Assembly (NCBI RefSeq): GCF_036373705.1
Contig: NC_089858.1
Span: 14,193,249-14,257,248, forward strand
Length of the DNA stretch: 64,000 nt
Direction: 5' to 3'
DNA from: Amia ocellicauda
Lineage: Eukaryota; Chordata; Actinopteri; Amiiformes; Amiidae
A program made the position numbers and the translations under genes. Shown in pieces: positions 1-11,255 of this stretch (position 1 is the stretch's first letter; every line of letters begins with the position of its first letter). The notes below the pieces were generated by a model. The model ran no database searches. It was not told where the DNA came from and saw only the letters and a program-made list of their open reading frames with translations.

Positions 1-98
1 AGGCTGCTGACATGGACCAGTATGAGGATGAGGGCGATGACCCCGACACAGGCCACCGCCGCAACCAGCGCCCCCACCACAGCCTGCTTTACTGCCAT
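1..98 (-). CDS. Partial first coding exon of a type II (signal-anchor) membrane protein, possibly ENTPD2/8-like
   Basis: Read on the minus strand, an ATG at 98 follows a good splice acceptor (ctcctgcag-like, near 105-115). It opens a frame that runs off the left edge without a stop. The roughly 32 visible residues start MAVKQAVVGALVAAVACVGV and continue with IALILILVHVSS: a short basic N-terminus followed by one strongly hydrophobic segment of about 24 residues, as in a signal anchor. The N-termini of ecto-nucleoside triphosphate diphosphohydrolases look like this, and ENTPD2 and ENTPD8 lie on human 9q34.3, so that family is a reasonable guess. No ACR1 motif (DAGSS) is visible because the next exon is outside the window. 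The exon itself is fairly well supported; its identity is not. Confidence 0.45.
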   Translation of the reverse strand, partial: MAVKQAVVGALVAAVACVGVIALILILVHVSS

Positions 99-763
99 CA
101 CAGCTCCTCCTGCAGGGACATGCACACAGACACGCACGCACACAGACACGTACGCACACAGACACACACGCACACAGACATGCACACACACAGACAGACA
201 ACAGCAGAACATCAGTTGCAGACATTAAAAAACATACATAAACTTTTCAATAAATAACTAAATTAAATAAACAAACCAAATAAGCAGTGAGTGGGAGTCC
301 ACTCATTCACACGTTTATTCTGTCTGCACTAGTCAATTCAAAGGAGGCTTTACTCAACCAACAGCATAAATTAAAATAAGTAAATAAATACATTTCAGTG
401 ACAAAACGTAATGATAGTGGGGATAACTAACTGACTCTCCCACTCCCTCACCTCTCTCTCCCTCTCTGTTTGAAGCCCCAGCTGTGTACTCACCCTGAGT
501 GCTGTGCCCCAGTGCACCCCCACCCCCTTCAATGTCCATTCTTCCACCTCACCCTACGCTTATTCTGCCGCCTGGCCCTCAGTGCACTGGGCTGCACTGG
601 GACGCATCCTGGGAACCAGTCAGCTGGTGCTGTAGCAGTACCTGCAGTTGTGTTCATGCTGGGAAAGTGTCAAGCTGATGTTTCATGCAAAATAATCAAC
701 TCTCTCTTTCTCCCTGTCCCTCCGTCTCTCAGTTTAACACTCTCATTCTCTATCTCTCTCACT

Positions 764-794
<31 letters not shown>

Positions 795-1189
795 GAGAGT
801 GGGGGAAGAAAGTGCAGCACACAACTCCCTGCAATGTGGCCTGAACTGTGTTCTGGGCTGCACTGGGGCCCCGGCTGGCTGGCTACCTTAATTGTTAACA
901 GCCCCGCAGACCGTGACCCATACAGTGACCTGAGCCCAGCACTGCCTCTTTGCACTCACCTTCCACACACGCACACACACACAGAGCCACACATGCACAC
1001 ACATACGCACATACTCACACACAACAGGAGACACACACTCAACAGCTACACAGTGTTGCTGTTGTGCTGTTATCCGGCTCATCATTTGCATCTCTCTGTG
1101 TGATTATGTGCACAGCTGAGCCCCCTGCCCCAGACTCACCACCACACTACTCTGGCCCTGTGCAGCTCTCTGCACAACCTGTCAGCGGT

Positions 1190-1325
1190 GTGAGGGAGAC
1201 AGGAGTTAGGGCTGCAGTGAGACAGGGGACAGGGCTGCAGAGAGACAGGAGTCAGGGAAACAGGAGATAGGGCTTCAGAGAGATAGGGGACAGGGCTACA
1301 GAGAGACAGGAGGCAGGGCTGCAGC
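1190..1325. repeat. Imperfect minisatellite of gacaggNgacagggctNcagaga units
   Basis: About four to five degenerate units of roughly 25-35 bp, built from 'gagacaggag', 'cagggctgcag' and 'agataggggac' words, follow one another. They form a purine-rich tandem array with no coding potential that I recognise. Confidence 0.7.
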
Positions 1326-3185
1326 CTGTGAGTCACTACTGTGTAAAAAAATAATGATGGAAAAAACTAAAAATTAATCGCCACAGCTGGGAGCTCTCAG
1401 ATCGCAGTGACCCAGGGACCTCTGTGTGCAGCTGTTATTAATATGAGTCAGGAGCCCCTCCAGTCTCAGCACCCTGCCTCACACACACACACACACACTC
1501 ACTCACTCATGCACACACTCCCACTGTGCTGCTATACGTTTGGGGGCAGGGAGGTGGGGGGGTAGGGCAAACACACCCCTGCCCTCTCTGTACACTGTCA
1601 CTGTTGTTGGAGGAGAAAGGTTTAGTCAATATTTACTAACAGACCATTGTGCTACAGTAACTGCAGAGAGAGCCACGGTGCCTCACAGTGGGTCTGTGTT
1701 AGGCCACCGTGGGAACACCAGCCCAGATGAACACTACCGCAAAACACACAGCACAGACACACACACCCAGCACAGACACACACACCGCACCTCTCTCCCT
1801 CTCTGCTGGCTCCCGGTCATCTCTTCTTCCTTCTCTCCCTCTCCTCCCCATCTCCCCTATCCTCCCTCTCACCCCTATCCTCCCTCTCTCCTCTCTCTCC
1901 CCCTCTCCTCCCTCCCCACTTCAGTCAGGTGTTTCCCAAGAATGTAAACAGGATTGACCTTAGGACTGGACTCTCTCCTCAGAGTGGTAGGATCTGTGTC
2001 GTGTGCCTGTGTCGAAAAGCTGTTGGACAGTCTGCAGGTAATCCAGCCAGCGTCCAGTATGGTGGCCCTGAGTCTGTCCACTCGTCTGTCTTCAGCGTGG
2101 TTGGTCCGTTTGTCCGTCGGGCTTACAGTTTGCACTGCAGAAGCTCAGGAACTCTCTCTCTCGTGTTTGTTTTCTGAAGATAAAAGTGAAAATGAGGGAG
2201 GGGAAGAGTGAGGAAATGATTCACCCTACAATAGAACACACAGTCACTGATACATACGCGCACACACAGACACATGCGCACACACATGCTCACACACACT
2301 GACACATACACACACTGATGAGCACAGGGGGGACTCGGGGGCTCAAGCCCCTGACCTCATGGCCAAGTGCCCCTCCCAAGCAATGCCTGCTGTATCAGTA
2401 CTTGCTGACAATACATCATCATTAGCCCTCGGTCGGCACTTCATTAGCCCCTACCCTCTTAATATCCTGTGCACGTTACTGCATACACACACATGCGCAC
2501 ACACACTGACAAGCAAACACATGCACAAACACACAGACATATACACACATACTCACACTGACACGCAAACCATACAAACATACACATTCACTCACTGTAA
2601 CACTGAGGCACATACACAAGTACAAAAACACACATTTACTGACTGGGAGACTGGGCACAACACACACACACACTGTACAGAAACACAGTTTGTATATATG
2701 CAACCTGTTCACTGGGATAGGTGTATGTGTGCACGCACACTCTTACCTGTGGGTGGTGTCTCACGGCCCAGAGCAGACTCACCTGTGTTTATATACAGTG
2801 AAATATTGCGCCAGATGTGTGTGGGCGTGTGTGTGATGGGGGGCAGGGCTACCCAGACACACTCTCACGTGAAATAATCATGCGTGTCTGATGCTCACGG
2901 ATGTTGTTAGATTGGATCAAGTTGATCCATTGTCCAAGTTACATTGTCATCCTGATCACTGAAGTATTATAGCACTTTAAATCATTTTACTGTATCTTCC
3001 TCTGTGCTTACACTGCTCTCTGTGCTTGGCACTCATTAGGGAGGGACCCCTGCTATGTTCTGTTGTTTTAGCTCATCTGCACTAGGATGTCTGCTTATTG
3101 TGCTCCTCACCGATTGTCTTACTGCACTTTGTGATGCTCTGAAAATGTTTCTCTGTGAAATGTCGTCCTGGATGAGACATATATA

Positions 3186-3235
<50 letters not shown>
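3186..3235. repeat. (AAT)n microsatellite
   Basis: About 16 uninterrupted 'aat' triplets. Further (AAT)n runs of similar length occur at 43801-43853 (TRAF2 intron 6) and 47349-47401 (between TRAF2 and FBXW5), so this is a recurrent simple repeat in this genome. Confidence 0.95.
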
Positions 3236-3236
<1 letters not shown>

Positions 3237-3798
3237 GGCTGCTGTGTGTGTTATGTTTGTAGCTCTGTCTCTAAGCAGCCAAGTCCATCCCAGCTGTGTG
3301 TTTCAGACTCAGGTGCCCCCTCACAGCACGCCTCCCTTGCCCCCCCAGGGCTGGTGTTTCCTGTACCCCCCTGCCAGCCGTGACATCCTGATTAGTGCGT
3401 ACAAAGCTGGCCTCACCCCCACCCCTCCGCCACCCTGCCACGCTCACAAAGCCAATGTGATCGGGTTGCGTTCTGGTCCATTATGAATTAGCAAGCTGAA
3501 AGGGGAAGGCTGAGCTGCCGTGAGCTGGAAACTGTGTTCTAGAGACCAGAGGCCAGAGACCTGCCCCCTGCAGCGCTACAGCGCAGACGCTTTGGGGCCC
3601 CAGTCACTGTGCTAGACTGTGTTGTGTGACGTTGAATCACATCATCTCCGACTGTGCTGAATTGTGCTGCTCTGCGGTTGGCGTCTGTGTATTGGGGGCA
3701 GAACAGTTACTGTTGGACACTTTGTGCTTTGACAAACACAGGAGCCTCACAGGTACACACAGCTGGGGCCTGTGGCACACCCAGATATACACACTCAA

Positions 3799-3913
3799 TC
3801 TCTCTCTCTCTCACACACACTCACTCACTCACACACTCTCTCACACACTCTCTCTCTCTCTCTCACACACACTCTCTCTCTCTCTCACACACTCACACAC
3901 ACACACACACACA
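3799..3913. repeat. Compound (CT)n/(CA)n microsatellite
   Basis: Alternating blocks of tctctctc and cacacaca with the intermediate word 'cactcactcacacac'. The long open frames over it (rich in S, L, H and T) are explained by the repeat and are not called as genes. Confidence 0.9.
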
Positions 3914-6900
3914 GCCCTACACTGACCCTGGAAATAGTACTCCCTCCCTCCCTCTCTGTTTGCAGATTCTGTGCACAGAGGCACAGCCTGACTGGACAAA
4001 CCAGTTGTGTGTTTGTGTGCCACGGTCACAGTCCCACCTGATCTGGCTGCCAGAGAGGGTGCCCAGGGAGTGCAGTGTAAGGGCAGGCTCCTGGGATCTA
4101 TCTCCATCTGGACGTTGTATCACACCATCTCGCTCTGTGCTGCACTGTGCTGCTCTGTGGTTATTGCTGTTAATTCAGGGTGCAAAGATAAAGGGACAAT
4201 GCATCTGCTTCTCTCAAGTCTCCAACAGTTTGTTTTCAGAACTTGGTAGCACAGGGTGGACTCAGCTGGGCCAAACCGACTGTCCAGTGCTGTCCAGTGC
4301 TGACCGCACTCGTAGAAACTGCTCCCCTCTAACAGTTGGCTGAAATTTCTGGAACCTTCAGTCAGCGCAGCCACTGCAGTTGACAGCTTTAAGAGAGAAC
4401 ATTTTGTAAGTTGGGGTGGCACCATGATATTTAATTGATTAAAAAGCAACAACCCTTGGGCAGCACTTTGCCAGCACACTGACCAGACACCGATTCCTGA
4501 CTCCAGACTTCAGTTATTAAAGAAAATATTTCTACAACTGCCACCCCCACCACCCCACCATGTCCCTGCACCAGCTCCAGCAACACTTCCCGACATTTCC
4601 TTGAGGTTTAATTGCGTAACAGTTTAAAGTTTGGGATTTCATGGGTGGATGGTGCAGCATGCACAGTGGTGTGACAGTACTGGGCTGATGTGAATTCATG
4701 CTTCTGCTTCCTTTCAATCTTCTCCTTCTGCAGAGAACTGCACCACATTACCATCCACTGGCCCTGCTATGTTTGTTCCTGTTCTTCGTGGCCGACGACA
4801 CAGTGAACATCTTCAATACAGTCTGGGTCTCTCCTGCTGCATTCCTACAGAAGCTCATACCCGCCAACGAAAAAAAAATGCAGCTCAGATCACTATCTGT
4901 AGAATCATTTCACAAACTTGTTCAAGCCAGAGGCAAATCTGCTTCTTCCTTTACAACTGAGAGCAAGCCCCCATATAAACTTTAAAACCAAACTGACTCT
5001 CGGTGAAAACCCTGAGCTGACCAGGATGTACTGATTTAATGTTGATACACGAGAAGCTTAACTTATTTATTTATATCCAGTTTTTATGTTGGAGAAAATG
5101 AACTGAAAAGCGCTGGCGTGCAGTGCGGCAGGGTGTGACAGCAACCCAAACCTCAGTCATTCAACCCAATGCAATGCGAGTTCAAGCTCATCGGGGCGCC
5201 CTCTACTGTACGCAGGCAGGATAACAGGTCTGCAGGGGCTACTTACAGGGCAATCCCACTGTGTCACCGGTTTCTCCGGCCACTGGGGGCTGCTCTGGGC
5301 TGCCGCATCAATGCTCAGCTTGGATAATTAACATGTCAGTCCAAATCAACCACTTACACTGAGTATAAAAATAATAATAATTGTGATGGACTGAGAAGTC
5401 CCTGAATGAAACACAGGTGTCTTTATGGGTTCAAAGAAAGTACAGCTAGTAATTGATTTGTAAAAGAATCATAGAAAAACAACAATGTGATATGTTTCTT
5501 TTGTTTAATGTTTGTAATTTAATAGGAGTGTGCAACATGTTACTAATGCATCATTCTGGTGAAGGGGAACTGGGAAGAGGCGGGCAACAGATCTCCAACG
5601 AGTGCAAGTTTAATGTGTTGCGCCCTGCTTCTAAAGTAATTACAGATGCGATCTCTTCATCAGAGTGTGGTATTAGGTATCCAGATGCGTTTATTCACAT
5701 TGCAATACGTTGTGAAAGGGTAATTGTTGTTTTTAGTGAGCTCTTACCCATGACCCATGGGGTTAGAAGGATAATACAAAGGGACACCATTGTAATATCT
5801 AAATGAGTACCCCCCGCCAACACATAATGTGTACAATATACTGTAAGGAGTTCATATTGTAGCCTGAATGTGGTTGTCTATTGGATTTTATTGTTCTGTA
5901 TTTAATTATAAATCTCATGGGGTAATATTATGGAGCCTTCTAAGAAGGGAGGGCCCAGGTGTTGGGCTGTATAAAGCTGACTGAGGGGCACAGGGGCTGG
6001 AGATTAGTTGTGGAAGGATGAGGATCGCTACTGGAGAGGCTTAAGGTCCAAAAGTGACCTGTATTATAAGTTGCTTATTTTGTGTATTTGTCATTAGTAT
6101 GTTACAGTCTTTAGTCTAAGTCCTGGTGTAGTTTGTTTGTTGTTTTATTTTTGTTCATCTTAACTTCCTTCTTATTGTTGCCATATTTTTGTGATCCACT
6201 TACCAAGACCTACCACAATTCCATGTGAATTTCAATGGGCAATAAATTAGATTTAGGACTCTATTTTTTCTCTGAGTTTTTTCTGCGACCCCTACATATT
6301 ACCAACAGTGCTGCAGGGTCCTCTACTAACAATAATAATAATAACTAGAAGTTGCATGCAACTTTTAAGGCTTCCATGTTGTATCAGTAGGTTTCAGATT
6401 TGAACAGGCATTTGTAGTTTAAATGCATGTGTTATTAAATGTGTACTTTTCAATTCTAATCCAATGTAGTATAGATTTAAGTTTTTCAATATTTTGTCAC
6501 TTGAAGTGTGTATTTCAATGTCAGTGAAGTATAATATTAATTTATTGATTGCATGCATCAATTTTGAAAGGTGCCATTGTATTTTTCACTTAATTCAAGC
6601 ATATATGTGAAGTTTTAATTGTGTCATTCAAGATGCAGACTGCAATTCTGAAGTTTGGCCTCATGATGGAGATAGAGGTCTACATAAGGAATGTCGTGAT
6701 GTGGCTGACATGAGAAGTTTTCATTTAGGTTGGTGCACAGCAGCAAGATTTTGTGTCCTATCAACTTGGCTTCATCAACTTTGACAGATCTTTCTTCTAG
6801 TTTTATCACTGACAATTTAAGTTCATTAGGCTATAGTTCTGAAGATAAGTGACATAATGTAACAGAATTTGGTGAGTTTTTGAATTTTGCTGATAGGTTA

Positions 6901-7401
6901 TTCTGGGGTCAATATCATGCTTTTGTTAGTATGTGTATTTTGCATTCGTGCACAGTCATTTTCTTGTGGCTGCCATGTTGTTGAACACAGTCACATGTCT
7001 CTTGCAGACGTGATAGATAGCAGTGTCTTTGTAATAAATGCAAAGTTTCAGGGCACTGGGCTTTAGGGTTCCGGAGTACTAGCTGTTGTCATTTGTGCAC
7101 GCGGACACATGTTAAATCCAACATTGCGGCTTAACCGTGTACCTCACAATCTTAATTATCAGGTTTTATGTTCAATGCACAGACATAAACATAGGTGCTG
7201 AGTTTCATATGTGTACTGCATTCCAGTGTAGAGGTAATGTGATACTTGTAATACTTGTAATGTGATACTCTGAAGCGATGCATACGTTTTTTTCATTGGC
7301 CCACAGCACCCATGTATTTTACTGGGGCAACTCGCCTTTAACAACCTTGGTAGTACTCTGTACTAGTGTCATGCATACCAATTTGTGGCACAGTTGGTAT
7401 A

Positions 7402-8725
7402 CAGTGTGGGAAAAAATTATTTGATCCCCTGCTGATTTTGTACGTTTGCCCACTGACAAAGAAATGATCAGTCTATAATTTTAATGGTAGGTGTATTTTA
7501 ACAGTGAGAAACAGAATAACAACAAAAAAATGATGTCAGGGACAAGACTGTAGACCTACACAAGGCTGGAATGGGCTACAAGACCATCGCCAAGCAGCTT
7601 GGTGAGAAGGTGACAACAGTTGGTGCGATTATCCGCAAATGGAAGAAACACAAAATAACTGTCAGTCTCCCTCGGTCTGGGGCTCCATGCAAGATCTCAC
7701 CTCGTGGAGTTTCAATGATCATGAGAACGGTGAGGAATCAGCCCAGAACTACACGGGAGGATCTTGTTAATGATCTCAAGGCAGCTGGGACCATAGTCAC
7801 CAAGAAAACAATTGGTAACACACTACGCCATGAAGGACTGAAATCCTGCAGTGCCCGCAATGTCCCCCTGCTCAAGAAAGCACATGTACAGGCCCGTCTG
7901 AAGTTTGCCAGTGAACATCTGAATAATTCAGAGGAGAACTGGGTGAAAGTGTTGTGGTCACATGAGGCCAAAATCAAGCTCTTTGGCATCAACTCAACTC
8001 GCCGTGTTTGGAGGAGGAGGAATGACCCCAAGAACACCATCCCCACCGTCAAACATGGAGGTGGAAACATTATGCTTTGGGGGTGTTTTTCTGCTAAGGG
8101 GACAGGACAACTGCACCGCATCAAAGGGACGATGGACGGGGCCATGTACTGTCAAATCTTGGGTGAGAACCTCCTTCCTTCAGCCAGGGCATTGAAAATG
8201 GGTCGTGGATGGGTATTCCAGCATGACAATGACCCAAAACACACAGCCAAGGCAACAAAGGAGTGGCTCAAGAAGAAGCACTTTAAGGTCCTGGAGTGGC
8301 CTAGCCAGTCTCCAGACCTTAATCCCATAGAAAATCTGTGGAGGGAGCTGAAGGTTCGAGTTGCCAAACATCAGCCTCGAAACCTTAATGACTTGGAGAG
8401 GATCTGCAAAGAGGAGTGGGACAAAATCCCTCCTGAGATGTGTGCAAACCTGGTGGCCAACTACAAGAAACGTCTCACCTCTGTGATTGCCAACAAGGGT
8501 TTTGCCACCAAGTACTAAGTCGAAGGGGTCAAATACTTATTTCCCTCATTAACATGCAAATCAACTTGTAACTTTTTTGAAATGCATTTTTCTGGATTTT
8601 TTTGTTGTTATTCTGTCTCTCACTGTTAAAATACACCTACCATTAAAATTATAGACTGATCATTTCTTTGTCAGTGGGCAAACGTACAAAATCAGCAGGG
8701 GATCAAATACTTTTTTCCCTCACTG
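7402..8725 (+). mobile_element. Tc1/mariner element with long terminal inverted repeats
   Basis: The element is flanked by TA at 7400-7401 and 8726-8727, the Tc1/mariner target-site duplication. The left end (cagtgNgggaaaaaaNtatttgatcccctgctg...) is matched in reverse by the right end. The inverted repeats extend about 130 bp, including the words 'gtacgtttgcccactgac' and 'aaatgatcagtctataat'. The pre-insertion site survives in the second copy of the surrounding tandem repeat (near 9891-9900, ggtataattggcatgg). At 1324 bp it is slightly short, and the region between the left repeat and the transposase start appears deleted. Confidence 0.93.
7520..8518 (+). pseudogene. Tc1 transposase, long open frame but probably inactive
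   Basis: The frame is open to the stop at 8516-8518. The first in-frame ATG (7571) gives 315 residues, against about 340 for complete fish Tc1 transposases. Codons before it still encode the family sequence ([13 protein letters not shown]), so the original start has been lost. An N-terminal helix-turn-helix DNA-binding region (residues about 1-110) precedes the DDE catalytic domain. The second acid (QHDNDPKHT) and the third ([11 protein letters not shown]) are visible. The first reads WSHEAKI, where the family has WSDE, so the first catalytic Asp is His. Loss of a catalytic acid plus the missing start argues that this copy cannot make active transposase. Confidence 0.85.
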
Positions 8726-10539
8726 TAAGTGGCATGGATTACAAGGCACCAAAGTTGGAATCAGAGAATGCTACATGGTGGACAAAGCGTGCGCCCGGGG
8801 AACTTCTGATGAACAAGCGTAATAATGGAGCATAAGGTATGCATGTGTGTGAAGTGGCATATGCATGTGCCATTAGGTTTTGGAGGAGAAGATTTTTGTT
8901 GCATTTCACAATTTAGATTCCTAACACAATATTTAGCAACACCATGACACCAGCATGTGAAGTTTTCACTGCATTTGTAGGTATAAGTGGTTTCTACAAC
9001 ACTTGTGAGTTTTCATGAATGTATAAGCGTTTTATGGACATTTGAAAATGTCAAGTTTTCTGCATTGAAGATACAGAATGCAATTTTCAAGTTTGTCCTC
9101 ATGATGGAGGTAGAGGTCTACATAACGAATGTCAGTATATGGTTGAGGCTGTCATTTTCATTGGTGTATAGCAGTCATGTTTTTTGTCCAATCAACTTGG
9201 CTTTTTCAACTTTGACAGATGTTTGTACTAGTGTTAATCACTGAAAATGTAAGCACCTTAGGATTCACTGTTCTGTAGATATTCATTGCTGCATGTGACA
9301 TGGCCTTCAGCATCAGTACCAGTGCGCCGTGTCACCATTGGTGACAAAACTCACCACAATCAAGCATAACATTGTAATTTATTATTGTGCCAAGTTTGGT
9401 GAGTTTTTGAATATGGCTCATGGTTTTTTTTTGGGGTCAAAGTTCATGCTTTTATAAATACGTGTATTTTGCATACATTCTCAGTCATTTGCTTGTGGCT
9501 GCCATGTTCTTGCACGCAGTCACTTGCCTTTTGCACATGTGATAGATTGCAGTATCTATGTAATACATGCACAGTTTCAGGGCACTGGGATTTATCGTTC
9601 TGGAGTAGTAACCGTTTTCATATTCGCACACGGATTCATGTTAAAGCCAACATTACGGCTAAACCGTGTACCCCACAAACTTCATTTTCTGGCAGAGGCA
9701 TACACACATGTGCAGAGTTTCATGTGTGTACTGCATTCCAGTGTGCAGGAAATGTGTAACTTGTCTGAAGCGGCGCGTACATTTTTTTCATTGGCCCACA
9801 GCACCCATGTTTTTTACTGGGGCAACTCGCCTTTAACAACCTTGATAGTCCTCTGTACTAGTGTCATGCTTACCAATTTGTGGCACAGTGGGTATAATTG
9901 GCATGGAGTAGAAGGCACCAAAGTTTGAATCAGAAAACGCAGCCTGGCGGACAAAGCGTGAGACCGAGCAACTTCTGATGAACAAGCGTAACAGTAGGCC
10001 ATAAGGTATGCATGTGTATGAAGTGGCATATGCATGTGTCCGTTGGTTTTGGAGAAGAAGATTTTTGTAGCATTTCACAATTTCGACACTCATTGCAACA
10101 TGGCGGTGGCACCATGTGACCGACACATGTAGTTTTCACTGCATTTGTAGGTATAATATGTGTCTACAATTCTTGCGATTTCTGTGAGTTTTAATGCATG
10201 TATGAGCATTTTAGGGGCATTATAAATTTTGGCGGAAGGAAAAATAAATAAAAAATATAAATATATAAATAAATAATAGTAATCTTAACAAAAACAATAG
10301 GCTTGCAGCACTTCGTGCATGGAAGCCTAATAATAAGATGAAGAACTAAAATTAGAAGGCAGAGACCCTGAGCTTTCAAATGCCGCATCGTTGTCTATCC
10401 TTTTCATATCTTTTTCAGGCCTCCGTTTCTCTATATCTTACTCATTTATATCATATCATTGTTATATATGAAATGCCAAATATAAAATTGCACACACTGA
10501 ATCATGCATGTTTAAATGTATTAAATAAATAATTAATAC

Positions 10540-10617
10540 ATTTTTCCCACATTTATAAATATTTATCATTTATTTAAGTATTTATTTTAAATCATATTTA
10601 TAAATGTGGGGAAAACG
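10540..10617. repeat. Short AT-rich inverted repeat
   Basis: The word 'ttttcccacatttataaatatt' near 10542 is answered in reverse complement by 'aaatcatatttataaatgtggggaaaac' ending near 10617, giving arms of about 25 bp around a loop of about 25 bp. It could be a small MITE remnant or a chance AT-rich palindrome. Confidence 0.5.
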
Positions 10618-11050
10618 GCGTAAGTATTTACTAAATCTGGAATAACACCCAAGATTTAAATTAAATCTGTGGAAAAAATACACGAAAAAAATTTGCACTG
10701 TTTTAAATTTGGCACCCCATAATATAGACTACCACATATAACACACATGTGTCAGTCACAGTTATAAATCGGATCGTATTTGCTACACACTAAACCATAA
10801 GTTAAAGGAATAATAAGAATAAGAATAAGCCGCTTTAGGAGTGTTTATTTGAACACATACAGATACATATTTATAATAATACATATATATTTAACATTTA
10901 TATATAGCATACAGATTTAAACGTAAGACAGACATTTATTATACGAGATAATTATAATATAAATATGTATTTATGGTGGAAGAGCAGGCAGTACCAGTGC
11001 AGAGTGGTGTTTGTTTCCTGGGGACAGTAATCGCTGCTACTCTCCAGAGT

Positions 11051-11060
11051 CATGGCGGCC
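11051..11060 (+). promoter_or_regulatory. YY1-like motif in the GC-rich TRUB2 5' region
   Basis: CATGGCGGCC, about 200 bp upstream of the TRUB2 ATG, fits the core of the YY1 motif (ATGGCGGC) often found near transcription starts of housekeeping genes. The surrounding 10980-11260 is clearly more GC- and CpG-rich than the AT-rich DNA to its left, consistent with a CpG-island promoter. The start site itself is not visible. Confidence 0.4.
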
Positions 11061-11255
11061 TCCATAGTGCACGCAGGCCGGTAAACACGGGAGCAGCTGC
11101 CTGGGAGAAGCGTCGTTCTCCGGGATCAAAACAGCAGCAGCTCCGATCACCGCGGGGGCTCAGCGTGGCTGCAGAGCCGGGCAGGAACAGCGGGTCGTGC
11201 GCTCCCTCCGTCTGGGTTTGGGGTCGCTGTCCGGGTAGAGCCCTCCCACTGAGCG

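Larger units (their letters stand above)
6500..10225. repeat. Two diverged tandem copies of a non-coding unit of about 1.2 kb; the first is split by a Tc1 insertion
   Basis: Unit 1 covers about 6500-7401 plus 8726-9045; unit 2 covers about 9046-10225. Matching landmarks in order are 'cctcatgatggagNtagaggtctacataa' (6659 and 9098), 'atcaacttggctt' (6764 and 9191), 'ttcattggcccacagcacccatgt' (7292 and 9790), 'ggcaactcgcctttaacaacctt' (7325 and 9823), 'cttctgatgaacaagcgtaa' (8802 and 9972) and 'gtggcatatgcatgtg' (8855 and 10023). Divergence looks like roughly 15-25 per cent by eye. I recognise neither a protein nor a named repeat family in the unit. Confidence 0.8.
99..10970. other. Gene-poor stretch between the left-edge exon and TRUB2
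   Basis: I see no conserved host coding exon here. The first 5 kb is dominated by (CA)n and (CT)n tracts near 120-200, 753-792, 960-1040, 1480-1510, 2225-2310, 2485-2670 and 3799-3913, with an (AAT)n run at 3186-3235. From about 6.3 kb to 10.2 kb it holds a duplicated non-coding unit carrying a Tc1 element (listed separately). Long open frames over the CA/CT tracts are low-complexity artefacts. The interval 10230-10970 is AT-rich and has a short inverted repeat at about 10540-10617. Confidence 0.6.

Noticed and set aside
470-796. Open frames of about 100 residues over CT/CA-rich DNA, here and at many other places (for example 3654-4343, 2359-2877, 62159-62704)
   Set aside because: Composition is explained by dinucleotide repeats, which lack stops in some frames; there are no domains, splice logic or homology that I can recognise.
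7738-8145. Antisense frame inside the Tc1 transposase
   Set aside because: A mirror of the transposase coding strand with no independent support.
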